From Halobacteria archaeon HArc-gm2 (lineage in GTDB: Archaea; Halobacteriota; Halobacteria; Halobacteriales; Haloarculaceae): 64,000 bases of DNA. Shown here in pieces: positions 8,497 through 17,534 of the stretch. A model generated the notes under the pieces. The model was not told the origin of the DNA, did not search any database, and worked only from the letters and a program-made list of their open reading frames with translations. The stretch lies in NCBI GenBank assembly GCA_025517465.1, contig JAOPKE010000003.1, positions 434,001 to 498,000 of the forward strand. The letters run 5' to 3'. Each line of letters opens with the position of its first letter. Positions within the stretch are counted from its first letter, which is position 1. Made by a program: the position numbers and the translations under genes.

Positions 8497-10586
8497 AGGA
8501 GCGGGTCCGCTCGGGTGGTCTCCACTGGCGACCGGCCGAGGTGGACCGCTACCGCGTGGCGACGCTCGTGCTCGCCGCCATTGCCGCCGTCGTGGCCGTC
8601 CTCGTCGCCACGCGCGTCTTTCCGTACCACTCGATCAACCACGACGAGGGCGTGTACCTCCAGCAGGCCGATCTGCTCCTGGCGGGCGACCTCTTCCTCC
8701 GACCACCCGTCGAGGACGCGTTTCGTCCCTGGTTCTTCGTCGAGAACGGCGACCGGCTCTACCCGAAGTACTCGCCCGTCCCGGCCGCGGTCTTCGCGCT
8801 CGGGAAGCTCCTGGGCGGGTTCCCGGTCGCGCTGGCGGGCGTCGCTGCCGCGGTGGTCGGCCTCACCGCCGCCCTCGGCCGCGAACTGTTCGACGGTCGG
8901 ACGGGCTTGCTCGCCGGCGCGCTGGTGCTCGCCTCGCCGCTCTTCCTCGTGCAATCGGGGGTCTACCTCCCTTACGCGCTGACGGCGGCGCTGAACCTCA
9001 CCTTCGCGCTGGCCTACCTCCGGGCCGAACGTCGGGGCAGCCTCCGGGCCGCGACGGTGGCCGGCGCCGCCGTCGGCCTCGCCTTCTTCGCGCGACCGTA
9101 CACAGCGGTGCTGTTCGCCGCGCCGTTCGTCGTCCACGCCTGCTGGACGCTGGTCCGGTCCGGTGCGTGGAAAACCGCGTTCAGATCCGGCGGCGAGGGG
9201 AACCGCGCACTCCTCAGGCGACGAGTGGCGACGGCGAGCCTCGGCACCGCCGGCGTCGTCGTCGCGCTCGCCTACAACTGGGTCGTCACCGGCGACCCGC
9301 TGCTGTTTCCCTACGAAGCGTTCGCGCCACACGACGGCATCGGCTTCGGCCACCGGGAGATCCTCGGCCACGAGATCGACTACACACTGGACCTCGCGAG
9401 CCGTGCGAACGGGCAGGTCCTCCGACGACTGTTCACCGACTGGGTCGTCGCGGGCCCGCTCGGAACGGCGCTCGCAGCGGTCGGCGTCGGGGCACTGGTC
9501 CGCGACTGGAACTCGCCGGCCACGACCCGCCGTGCGCTCCTCGCCGGACTCTTCCTCACGATTCCGCTCGGCAACCTCGCCTTCTGGGGGAACTTCAACG
9601 TCCTCGGGAACCTGGCAGTACGAGGCGACGGACTGATCCACTACCTGGGCCCGTACTACCACTTCGACCTGGTGGTCCCGACCGCTATCTTCGCGGCCCA
9701 CGGCGCGCTCACCGGCGCCAGCCGCCTCCGGACGGCGCTCGACGGCCACCTGCCGGCCGCCCGGGCCCGCCGGGTTTCGACCGCAGTGCTCTTGCTGAGT
9801 GGCGTCGCCGTCGGCGCCGTCGCCGTCGACGTGGCAGCCGACCCGCTCGAACGGAACGCCGACGCGAGCGCCGAACTCGCGGCGGGGTACGAACCGTTCG
9901 CCGACGGCGCCCCTTCGAACGCCGTCGTCTACCTCCCCGACGACTACGGCCCGTGGCTGAATCACCCGTTCCAGGAACTCCGGAACGACCCGTCGTTCGA
10001 CGGGGAGACCGTCTACGCGCTCGGGGACGACGACGAACTCGCCGTCGCGTCGGCCTACCCGGACCGGGCGCTGTATCGCTACGTCTACGCCGGGTCGTGG
10101 TCGCCCACCGACGGCCAGCGCGTCGACGCCCGACTGCAACCGGTCGACCGCGTCCAGGGCGAGGCGGTCCGGGTGAACACGAAGACGACACTTCCGACAG
10201 GGACCGACGGAGTCACGCTCCGGCTCTCGACGGATACGGGCTCGACCTACGTCGTCGCGAACGGGACGGAGGAAACGCTGGACCTGACAGTCACCGTCGA
10301 CGGAGACCGGGCGACGCTCTCGGGCCCGAGCGTGCCGTCGGCCGCGAACGCGACCGTCGCGGTAGAACGGATGGACGAGGTGACTGTCGAGGCATTCGTC
10401 GCCACCGGCGGCGCCTCCGGGTTCACGTACCGGATCGATTTCCCCGTCGCTACCGGCGACGGACGGGTTCAGGCGCTCTCGCCGACGAGCGAACGCTGTC
10501 AGGTCCCGACCCGGTGTACGCCCGCCGGCATCGGCGACGTACCCGCGCAGAGCATCGAGACGACGGTCCAGAACGAGAGTGGCTGA
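8493..10586 (+). CDS. GT39/ArnT-like membrane glycosyltransferase
   Basis: This 697-residue integral membrane protein begins with a hydrophobic helix and then the motif YHSINHDEGVYLQQADLLL near residue 45, which matches the first-loop Asp/Glu catalytic motif of protein mannosyltransferase and ArnT-type enzymes. About ten more hydrophobic segments run to near residue 450; the last 230 residues are a soluble outer domain with beta-rich sequence. The family moves a sugar from a polyprenyl-phosphate carrier to protein, lipid or glycan outside the membrane. It overlaps the ATPase by 4 bases, so it is part of the transport operon. The polyprenyl-phosphate sugar could come from the GT2 at 10614. Confidence 0.78.
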   Translation: MKERVRSGGLHWRPAEVDRYRVATLVLAAIAAVVAVLVATRVFPYHSINHDEGVYLQQADLLLAGDLFLRPPVEDAFRPWFFVENGDRLYPKYSPVPAAVFALGKLLGGFPVALAGVAAAVVGLTAALGRELFDGRTGLLAGALVLASPLFLVQSGVYLPYALTAALNLTFALAYLRAERRGSLRAATVAGAAVGLAFFARPYTAVLFAAPFVVHACWTLVRSGAWKTAFRSGGEGNRALLRRRVATASLGTAGVVVALAYNWVVTGDPLLFPYEAFAPHDGIGFGHREILGHEIDYTLDLASRANGQVLRRLFTDWVVAGPLGTALAAVGVGALVRDWNSPATTRRALLAGLFLTIPLGNLAFWGNFNVLGNLAVRGDGLIHYLGPYYHFDLVVPTAIFAAHGALTGASRLRTALDGHLPAARARRVSTAVLLLSGVAVGAVAVDVAADPLERNADASAELAAGYEPFADGAPSNAVVYLPDDYGPWLNHPFQELRNDPSFDGETVYALGDDDELAVASAYPDRALYRYVYAGSWSPTDGQRVDARLQPVDRVQGEAVRVNTKTTLPTGTDGVTLRLSTDTGSTYVVANGTEETLDLTVTVDGDRATLSGPSVPSAANATVAVERMDEVTVEAFVATGGASGFTYRIDFPVATGDGRVQALSPTSERCQVPTRCTPAGIGDVPAQSIETTVQNESG

Positions 10587-10613
10587 GAACGAGCGGTCGG
10601 CAGTGTCAGATAA

Positions 10614-11312
10614 TTACAGCAGGTCGCGCTCTTCCAGGCACACCGTCACGATGGATTTGACGATTTCCGCGCCACCGGAGAAGGGATCTAGTTTCGTCTC
10701 GCCGAGTCGCTCGTCGTACTCGATGGGCTCCTCGCGAACCGCGTAGCCACGCATCACCGGTCGTAACAGGAGTTCGGCCGAGAGCCCGGTGTTTTCGGTC
10801 CACTCGATGGACTCGATCAGGTCCCCCCGGTAGGCCCGCATCCCCGTCGTCACGTCGTGGACGCGTTCGGCCATCAGAGCGCTGGCCAGCGCCGCGAAGG
10901 CGTGGTTCCCGTACCGATTGAGCGTCGGCATCGTCCGCGCGCCGTGATAGAGCCGGTCCCCGCTGACCACGTCGTAGCCATCGTTGATCAGTTCCAGGAA
11001 GTCTGGGATCCGCTCCAGCGGGTAGGTGCCGTCGCAGTCCGTCGTCACCCGGACCGGGTTCGTGGCAGAGAGCAGCGCCTCGCGGACGGCGACGCCGTAA
11101 CCCTGGGGCGGCTGTTCGACGACCGTCGCACCGTGGTCCCGGGCCAGGTCGGCCGTTCCGTCGGTGGAACTGTCGACGACGACCACTTCTGCCTCGCCGT
11201 CGGTGGCGTCGTCGATCTCGTCCAGTACCGGTCCAATTGCCTCGCGCTCGTTGTAGGCCCCCATCACCACGCTAACGTCGTCGAGGCCGTACGATCCGCC
11301 GGATTTGCTCAT
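10614..11312 (-). CDS. GT2 dolichyl-phosphate sugar synthase-like glycosyltransferase
   Basis: The 232-residue protein has GT2 features of dolichyl-phosphate mannose/glucose synthases: VVMGAYNEREAIGPVLDEI at the start, VVVVDSSTDGTADLA, the metal-binding DCDGTYPLE and DVTTGMRAYR in the acceptor loop. It should charge a polyprenyl phosphate at the cytoplasmic face, feeding a GT39-type enzyme such as 8493. I start it at the ATG at 11312; an ATG at 11357 would run the coding sequence across the operator and adds unrelated residues. It converges on the operon with a 27-bp gap. Confidence 0.85.
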   Translation of the reverse strand: MSKSGGSYGLDDVSVVMGAYNEREAIGPVLDEIDDATDGEAEVVVVDSSTDGTADLARDHGATVVEQPPQGYGVAVREALLSATNPVRVTTDCDGTYPLERIPDFLELINDGYDVVSGDRLYHGARTMPTLNRYGNHAFAALASALMAERVHDVTTGMRAYRGDLIESIEWTENTGLSAELLLRPVMRGYAVREEPIEYDERLGETKLDPFSGGAEIVKSIVTVCLEERDLL

Positions 11313-11338
11313 GACAAGACGTTCGGAAAGGAGGTATT

Positions 11339-11352
11339 TTAGGCTTGCCAAA
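11339..11352. promoter_or_regulatory. DtxR/IdeR-type operator upstream of the GT2 gene
   Basis: TTAGGCTTGCCAAA matches the TTAGGC-NN-GCCTAA palindrome with one changed base. It lies 26 bases upstream of the ATG at 11312 on the minus strand. It is the fourth such site in 10 kb, and together they tie the GMC pair, the transporter operon and this GT2 into one candidate regulon. Confidence 0.6.
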
Positions 11353-11466
11353 AACATCCAGTGATGGTCGTTTCAGCCGTATTTCTCGGCCGTTTTGACC
11401 GAGAACAGTCACCGATGATTCAGCGACAGATCTGTGGCCCGGAGATCACTCGACACACCAATTTAG

Positions 11467-11486
11467 TATAGCGAAATAGAATATAT
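11467..11486. repeat. Recurrent TATTTCGCTATA-like motif, copy 2
   Basis: TATAGCGAAATAGAATATAT is the exact reverse complement of the 20 bases at 14553-14572, 3.1 kb away. It lies 155 bases upstream of the GT2 start. A 20-base exact match in such AT-rich DNA is well above what local composition would give. Confidence 0.7.
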
Positions 11487-12127
11487 CACCCAGTCATCCG
11501 CCAAATCAGAAGTACTCTAAAAACGGCCGCATCAGCCTCAAAACGTGTAAATTCGGCGAGAGCGAGAAAGAGAGCTTGCGAAATACCGCCAGATCACCGA
11601 AATGCCGAGTACCGCTCCACCAGGAATCCAGACAAGGGGACGTGCGCCACTCACCCATCGATACGATTGGCCGACCCAGAGTCAACAACACGCACGAAAG
11701 GTTGGTTTTTCATTGCCATCCACATCGGCAATTTTATGCGAGAAATTGACTAGCAGCATCCCCAGTCAAGATACGGCGTTCGGCAGTGCCAGCATGCCAG
11801 ACGGATGGGACGCGACGATGAAGCGACGGACCCGATTTCTGTATGAGCCGTTCCACGTAAGATAATGAACGAGAACCCCAGACGAAGCACCGGAAAAGAA
11901 CCCCCTCTGGCTCCGCTGATCGCTAACCGCGACAATCGCCGTAGTCAGCCGTCTTCGGTCGCCCAGCGACCTGGAGCTCATCACCGGCTACCCGCACCAC
12001 TCAGTCGAGATGGCTGGGTGGAGCAATACCTTTGGGCCAGTGCTTCCCCCCACATATTGCACCATCGAGCATCAGCAACGAGTTTTCGGAATAGTGACGG
12101 AATTGGGCCCGATCGGTGCGATGAATT

Positions 12128-12142
12128 ATATTTCACTATACC
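12128..12142. repeat. Recurrent motif, copy 3 (diverged)
   Basis: ATATTTCACTATACC differs from the ATTTCGCTATA core by one base and lies in the same gene-free AT-richer tract as copy 2. Confidence 0.45.
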
Positions 12143-12312
12143 AAATCAGGCCAGCACCGCCACTCGCACTTGGAACGTGAAGCACGAAGCTCGCAAACCA
12201 ATGTGTAGATTACGAGTCCGGGTTCGAAAGGCAATCGCTCGGCTGGTAGGCCAACGACAGAGACGGAAGATGGACAAATCGACTGATAGCCGAAGGAAAG
12301 CGAATCGAGACC

Positions 12313-13117
12313 CTACCCGTCGAATCGTCGGTCCAGGACGTCCCAGAGCACGGTTTCACCGTCGTGCCTGACTTCGACGAGGTCTGGAATCGTCGACGTC
12401 TCGATCGACAGTTCGTAGCTGTGAGTTTCTGGCCGGGAGGGACAGGCCTTAGATCCCTCCTGCAGGACGGTTTCGATTTCGGCGGTCAGTTTCTGGCCAT
12501 CGAACGAGACGTCGCCGAGGATAGGGTTGTGACAGGTGCCATCGGGAACGATCCAGCCATCGACGACGACACTCGACTCTGTGACGCTGATCGAGGCCGT
12601 GTTTCGCGTCCCGGACTCGACGCCGACCACCGAAAAAGAGGTATCGTCGACCTGGGGATGGTGCCGCCCCCGACTCCGACCGCGGAGCTCGACCCTCGTT
12701 CGATCACGCCAGAACTGGTCGCCGGATTCCGCGTCGACGTACCTGATATCGATCGAACGCGGTCTCGTCTCGAGGCCCGAGAGCGTACCGCGATACTCCA
12801 CGGCGGTGAGTGCCTGCGTACACACCGATCCGCTACTCGTGCGTTCGACCGTGATGACCGGGACGTCTTCCTCGAATTCGACGGTTCCCGCGCGCGTCGA
12901 CACACCCGTCCGGCCCCGCCAGGGAACCGACCAGGACGAGTTCGCCATCGCGGTACGTTGCGCTGACTTCGTTGCGGACGTTCGCGGATCGGGTTCCGAT
13001 CGGTTCGAGGGCGAAGGTGCTGTCCTCGCGGCCACGCGTTCGTGCGCTGGCAGGCCCGATACCGGCCAGGATCGCCGATCCAGCAGTCACGCGCTGCAAG
13101 AAGTTTCGTCTGAGCAT
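12313..13117 (-). pseudogene. Frameshifted secreted TAT protein
   Basis: The frame from 13117 starts MLRRNFLQRVTAGSAILAG, a TAT-type signal ending near ASA, and reads sensibly to about 12900 (RDGELVLVGSLAGPDGCVDA). Another frame then continues the same kind of protein (GTVEFEEDVPVITVERTSSG) down to 12313. Moving between them needs a one-base shift near 12885-12905. Together they would give a roughly 265-residue exported beta-rich protein of unknown function with several Cys. It is either a recent pseudogene or a sequencing indel. Confidence 0.65.
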
Positions 13118-13458
13118 ACATGTTCCCTGACAGATTGGTGCTAAAAATATGTTACTAAATGATAAAATAGAACGGCTGGACGATCAAAATGAGCAACGCT
13201 CATGGCGAGTCGCAAGGGATGGTTCAGAAACCCCAGTTCAACCAGACGGAATATTCGATATCTGAATCGGAGATCGAAGAGTCGTGGCCTCGTCGGCGGA
13301 ATGTGGCAGTTCAGACGGATAGGACGGGGTTCGCCGATGGTAATTTTCCTCGAGCGCTGGTGGAACGCCGCTATGCTGGCCGCATTGCCAGAAAACAACG
13401 CCGAGACACACAGCATTCGCTGATCTCGTGTCTCGCTGGGACTGGGCCGAGTCGATTT

Positions 13459-13479
13459 TGTATAGCGAAATACAGTATG
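13459..13479. repeat. Recurrent TATTTCGCTATA-like motif, copy 4
   Basis: The stretch contains TATAGCGAAATAC followed by AGTATG. It lies in gene-free DNA upstream of the frameshifted secreted protein and shares the TATAGCGAAATA core with copies 1, 2 and 5. Confidence 0.55.
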
Positions 13480-13699
13480 TAACCGGGATGCAGTAATGCT
13501 GAACAGAAGGTGGTATTTCGCCGGAACAGGGACCAAAAGCCACCAAGACGTCGATTTCGACCGTCACGCCCATCCCAACCAACGCTTGCCTCGAGATCCT
13601 GTGCGAGCCACACGTGACGACCCTACTTCGACGTGAGCGGGATCGAACGGCAGGTGAACGGTTTAGTCCCGGGTTCGAAGTCCGAAACACCCGGTCAGT

Positions 13700-13729
13700 A
13701 CAGGTGAAAGACTGAGCGATCAGTGGGTG
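13700..13729. repeat. 30-bp dispersed repeat, copy 1
   Basis: Read on the minus strand this matches 25040-25069 at 29 of 30 positions (core GATCGCTCAGTCTTTCACCT with one variable base). Both copies sit beside degraded or repeat DNA, so it may be a leftover end of an insertion sequence. Confidence 0.6.
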
Positions 13730-13766
13730 TCGGGCTTCTAGCTCTACTCCTAGACGCAAACACGTC

Positions 13767-14273
13767 GAAAGCCCTCGGCGCGCTCGCCTCGCGCGGCTCG
13801 CTGTCGTCCGAAAATCGGAGATTTTCGTGATGACGAGAGAGCGAAGCTCTCTCGAACCACGCGCCTCCCTCCGGCCGGTGCTTACTTCGCCGTGCTTCGT
13901 CGAGCCCGCCTCGCCCTTTCAGTCCTCCAGGCTCAGCTTCGCTCGCGCTGCCTCCGGCACGCGCTCGCGGATATAGCCACCACACCTCCCCGGATTCGGC
14001 GCGTCCGCGCCGAATCACGCTTCCTTCCGCAACCGCCGGGCGGTCGGCCGGGAGCGCGTGCCCGAACGAACGTGAGGGTCGCGCGACTAGGGGAAGGGCA
14101 GGGCTGCGGCGCCTGGAGGACTGAAAGGGCGAGCGGCGGTCGAACCCTCCCGGACGAAGGTGAGCCGAGTGAAACGAGGCGAACGTCGGAAGACGAGCGA
14201 AGCGAGTCTTCCGGAACAAGCACCCACCGGAGCGCAGCGAGCCCCGGAGTGGTCGAGCGCCGCGAGGGCTTTC
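13767..14273. repeat. 507-bp element with 11-bp terminal inverted repeats (copy A)
   Basis: It begins GAAAGCCCTCG and ends CGAGGGCTTTC. Inside are nested hairpins, an inverted pair around CGCCCTTTCAGTCCTCCAGG, and a core with CTCCCCGGATTCG and CACGCTTCCTTCCGCAA shared with copies at 49749 and 60479. The whole can fold on itself. I see no transposase frame and no clear target duplication. It could be a non-autonomous mobile element or a structured RNA locus. Confidence 0.7.
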
Positions 14274-14552
14274 TGGGTCTTGCTGTCGGTATTCGTTTCA
14301 CTGGCACGACCGAGAATCGCCCGCTCACTACACATCCCCACCCATCGTGGCGCAGAGCGCGTCCCCCAGCCTCGAACGCCATCGACGAACGAATTGAGAA
14401 GAGGCCGTCAACACAGTGCGCCGATGTAGCTTCGATAGGGAGCTCCGGTTAGCGACCGACATATTTCCCGCGCTCTGACCCGAGAATTTTGAAGTAACAG
14501 AGCACAGAAGTCGTGTTCACTCGATTTGAGGATGTTCAGCCGTAAACGCACC

Positions 14553-14572
14553 ATATATTCTATTTCGCTATA
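14553..14572. repeat. Recurrent TATTTCGCTATA-like motif, copy 5
   Basis: These 20 bases are the exact reverse complement of 11467-11486. The copy lies about 100 bases beyond the 3' end of uvrB, so it is not in a consistent promoter position relative to known genes. Confidence 0.65.
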
Positions 14573-14674
14573 TCAAAACCCATTTCGCGTGGCCACCACA
14601 TTGGATACTATCGGACTACACAGACGCTATCCGCTCACAATGAACGAAAAACAAGAGCCGTGACCGAAATTCGC

Positions 14675-16732
14675 TCAGAACTCGTCTGTCGGTGCCGGGA
14701 CGCCCTCTTCGTCGTCGCCGCCGTGGAGGTCGTACTCCTGTCGGAGCTCCCGGATGCGGTCGCGGATGTCGGCGGCGAGTTCGAACTCCAGGTTGCCGGC
14801 GGCCTCCTGCATACGTTCCTCTAACTGCTCGATCTGCCGGGCGGCCTCGTCGGCGTCGCTGGCGCTGGATCCGGCGACGTCGGAGGTGTCGGTCTTGGAA
14901 CCGGGAAGGGACGTCTCGCCGATCTCCTTCTCGATAGTCGTGGCTTCGTAGCCGTGTTCCTCGTTGTACTCCTGCTGGATCCGGCGGCGGCGCTGGGTCT
15001 CGTCGATGGCGGCCTCCATGGCGCTGGAGCGCTCGTCGGCGTACAGCACCACTTTGCCGTTGACGTTCCGGGCAGCACGGCCCATCGTCTGGACGAGGGT
15101 GGTCTCGCTACGGAGGAACCCTTCCTGGTCGGCGTCGAGGATGGCCACCAGGGAGACCTCGGGGATGTCGAGCCCCTCGCGGAGGAGGTTGATCCCGACG
15201 AGGACCTGGATCTCGCCCAGGCGGAGTGAGCGGATGAGCTCGTGACGTTCGAGGGTATCGGTCTCGTCGTGCATGTACGCGACGTCGACGCCCGACTCCT
15301 CGAGAAACTCGGTGAGGTCCTCGGCCATGCGCTTGGTGAGCGTGGTAACGAGAACCCGTTCGTCGTCGGGCATCCCGTTGATCCGCTCCATGAGGTCGTC
15401 GACCTGGCCGGTGGCCTCGGCGACTTCGACTTTCGGGTCGACGAGGTGAGTGGGGCGAACGATCTGCTCGACGATCTGGTCGCTCTCTTCGCGCTCGTAG
15501 TCGGCGGGCGTCGCGGAGACGAACAGCGTCTGGCTGGCCTTCTCCTGGAACTCCTCGAAGGTGAGCGGGCGGTTGTCGTAGGCGGTTGGGAGTCGGAACC
15601 CGTTCTCGACGAGGCTGTCCTTGCGAGATTTGTCCCCGGCGTACTGGCCCTTGATCTGGGGGATCGTCTGGTGAGACTCGTCGACGACGGTGAGGAAGTC
15701 GTCGGGGAAGTAGTCCATCAGCGTGTAGGGCGCGTCGCCGGAATCACGGTCCGAGAGGTGGACGGAGTAGTTCTCGATCCCGGAACAGTAGCCCGTCTCC
15801 TTCATCATCTCCAGGTCGAACGTGGTGCGTTCCTCGATCCGCTGGGCCGCGACCAGGTCGCCCTGGCGTTCGAAGTAGGCCACGCGTTCCTCTTTCAGTT
15901 TCTCGATCTCCCGGATGGCCTGCTGGAGGGTGTTCTCGGGGATGGAGTAGTGCTCCGCCGGGTGGACGAGAACGGCCGGTTCCGTGCTCTTGACGTCACC
16001 CTGCATGGGGTCGACCTTGAGCATGCGGTCGATCTCGTCGCCCCAGAACTCCACGCGAATCGCGAAGCGGCCGTACATCGGGTAGATCTCGACGGTGTCC
16101 CCGCGCACGCGGAAGGTACCCTGCGTGAAGTCGACGTCGTTGCGCTCGTAGTTCAGATCCACGAGCTGTTTCAGGAGTTCGTCGCGGTCGATCGCCTCGC
16201 CCTGTTCGAGCCTGAGGCTCATGTCGATGTAGTTGCGCGGGTCACCCAGCCCGTAGATGGCCGAGACGCTGGCGATGACGATGACGTCGTCGCGAGTGAG
16301 CAGGGATCGAGTGGCGGAGTGGCGCAGTCGGTCGATCTCGTCGTTGATCGAGGCGTCCTTGTCGATGTAGGTGTCCGTCTGCTCGACGTAGGCCTCGGGC
16401 TGGTAGTAGTCGTAGTAGGAGACGAAGTACTCGACGGCGTTGTCCGGGAAGAGGTTCCGGAACTCCTCGTAGAGCTGGGCCGCCAGCGTCTTGTTGTGGG
16501 CGATAACGAGGGTGGGCTGCTGGATCTCCTCGATCACCCACGAAACGGTGTTGGTCTTGCCCGACCCGGTCACGCCGAGGAGCGTCTGCTTGTCCATGCC
16601 CTGTTTGTAGCCGTTCGCCAGTTGCTCGATGGCGTCGGGCTGGTCGCCCGCCGGGTCGAACGGCGCGTCGACCCGGAACGGGCGGTCGACGTCGGGCCGG
16701 TCGACGGACAGCGGGCTGCCGGAGTTACTCAT
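14675..16732 (-). CDS. uvrB: Excinuclease ABC subunit UvrB
   Basis: This 685-residue protein is a full-length UvrB. It has Walker A GVTGSGKT near residue 55, the beta-hairpin region [14 protein letters not shown] near 104, helicase motifs including [25 protein letters not shown] and QTMGRAARN, and a C-terminal UVR domain ([21 protein letters not shown]) that contacts UvrC. UvrB verifies DNA damage with UvrA and loads UvrC in nucleotide-excision repair. No uvrA or uvrC is adjacent. The 400 bp upstream carry a TATATCGC-type motif but no clear operator. Confidence 0.97.
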   Translation of the reverse strand: MSNSGSPLSVDRPDVDRPFRVDAPFDPAGDQPDAIEQLANGYKQGMDKQTLLGVTGSGKTNTVSWVIEEIQQPTLVIAHNKTLAAQLYEEFRNLFPDNAVEYFVSYYDYYQPEAYVEQTDTYIDKDASINDEIDRLRHSATRSLLTRDDVIVIASVSAIYGLGDPRNYIDMSLRLEQGEAIDRDELLKQLVDLNYERNDVDFTQGTFRVRGDTVEIYPMYGRFAIRVEFWGDEIDRMLKVDPMQGDVKSTEPAVLVHPAEHYSIPENTLQQAIREIEKLKEERVAYFERQGDLVAAQRIEERTTFDLEMMKETGYCSGIENYSVHLSDRDSGDAPYTLMDYFPDDFLTVVDESHQTIPQIKGQYAGDKSRKDSLVENGFRLPTAYDNRPLTFEEFQEKASQTLFVSATPADYEREESDQIVEQIVRPTHLVDPKVEVAEATGQVDDLMERINGMPDDERVLVTTLTKRMAEDLTEFLEESGVDVAYMHDETDTLERHELIRSLRLGEIQVLVGINLLREGLDIPEVSLVAILDADQEGFLRSETTLVQTMGRAARNVNGKVVLYADERSSAMEAAIDETQRRRRIQQEYNEEHGYEATTIEKEIGETSLPGSKTDTSDVAGSSASDADEAARQIEQLEERMQEAAGNLEFELAADIRDRIRELRQEYDLHGGDDEEGVPAPTDEF

Positions 16733-17141
16733 TGGGATCAGCTAGTGCTCGACGAACTTGAGAAATGCGTTCTCGGAGTGAGCGAGAATTCGGCCAGCTG
16801 CGCCTGCAAATCGCCATAATTCGACGGAAAGAAGCGTTCTTTCGGCCCACCCCAGATAGTAACGAAAGATCGTGTATAAATTGCATATCGCTATATGAAA
16901 TGTCCACAACTGCGTTCCAGCTGGCTACTATATGAGCCAAAATTGAGCACGTGTCGGTGACTAACGACGGGTATTCGACCGATACGCACGTAGAACCGTT
17001 GTACAGAGCACTGCTCGCCGATTTTGACGAAGTCCGGGTGAAGTTGTGCCCTCGCTGTGACGTCGGAACCGTCCGGACGTTCACGTCCTCCAACGAGACA
17101 GTCCTTTTACACCGTCCATTCGAATGACACGATAGTCGCCA
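16733..17141. other. Intergenic region between uvrB and a small conserved gene
   Basis: No gene is visible in these roughly 400 bases between divergent genes. An AT-rich block around 16870-16901 carries the sixth motif copy (CATATCGCTATATGAAA), about 150 bases before uvrB. A CCTTTTAC element near 17102 may be the TATA box for the gene at 17142. Confidence 0.5.
16883..16901. repeat. Recurrent motif, copy 6 (diverged)
   Basis: GCATATCGCTATATGAAAT keeps the CGCTATAT part of the motif. It lies about 150 bases upstream of uvrB. It is the only copy near the promoter of an intact housekeeping gene. Confidence 0.45.
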
Positions 17142-17495
17142 ATGAAAGTCATCTGCACCGACGGGACGACGTTCACCTGCAAGGGGTTCGAACTCACGGA
17201 GTACGGCGTCGCCCTCTACGGCCAGAACCTCGCCCAGGAGAAGGAACGGTACGACAACGAACCCGAGCAGACGGGATACGTGCCTCACGACCGGCTGTGG
17301 TACATTCTCCCCGAAAGCGTCCAGCCAGAGCTCCCGCCGCCCGGAGCCTCGCAGGGCCAGCCCGGCCAACAACCCCCGAACCCGGATCAGCAGCCACCGA
17401 CGGGTCAGTCGCCGACGGGGCAGCCGCCGATACGGCGGCTCCAGAACCAGCCGCAGCAACGACCGCCCGGTCAGCAACAACCGGGCCAGCGGTAG
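17142..17495 (+). CDS. Small conserved haloarchaeal protein with Pro/Gln-rich tail
   Basis: The first 60 residues form a compact domain (MKVICTDGTTFTCKGFELTE then GYVPHDRLWYILPE) of a kind recurrent in haloarchaea and of unknown function. The remaining half is a low-complexity Pro, Gln and Gly tail (GQPGQQPP, PDQQPPTG, RPPGQQQPGQ). The tail is unusually poor in acidic residues for this organism and is probably disordered. The gene stands alone, divergent from uvrB and convergent with the DUF106 gene. Confidence 0.75.
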   Translation: MKVICTDGTTFTCKGFELTEYGVALYGQNLAQEKERYDNEPEQTGYVPHDRLWYILPESVQPELPPPGASQGQPGQQPPNPDQQPPTGQSPTGQPPIRRLQNQPQQRPPGQQQPGQR

Positions 17496-17534
17496 GCACA
17501 GCGGAGAACGCCAAAGAACGACGGCGAACCGATT

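Larger units (their letters stand above)
11358..12312. other. Gene-free AT-richer tract
   Basis: I see no supportable gene. The DNA between about 11460 and 11870 is clearly richer in A and T than its surroundings. It contains two copies of the recurrent motif (11467-11486 and 12128-12142). The open frames on both strands have codon use unlike the neighbouring genes. Confidence 0.55.
13118..14674. other. Gene-free repeat tract
   Basis: I see no gene between the frameshifted protein and uvrB. The tract holds a TATAGCGAAATAC motif copy (13459-13479), a 30-bp sequence shared with 25040-25069, the 507-bp terminal-inverted-repeat element and an exact 20-base motif copy at 14553-14572. Long frames inside the element are Arg- and Pro-rich and are artefacts of the repeat. 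Confidence 0.6.

Noticed and set aside
7748-10660. A 970-residue open frame across the ABC ATPase and GT39 genes
   Set aside because: It is a shifted frame of the real genes, made open by high GC; it is Arg-, Ser- and Pro-rich and lacks any motif.
11312-11357. Longer GT2 start at 11357
   Set aside because: The extra residues overlap the operator and have no likeness to the family; the inner ATG fits the GT2 N-terminus.
13660-13690. tRNA-like GGGTTCGAAGTCC sequence
   Set aside because: Flanking bases do not form a T-stem or an acceptor stem, and no anticodon arm is found upstream.
13892-14452. Arg-rich proteins in the inverted-repeat elements (also 60540-60827)
   Set aside because: They coincide with the palindromic repeat, appear on both strands and in several frames, and do not look like haloarchaeal proteins.
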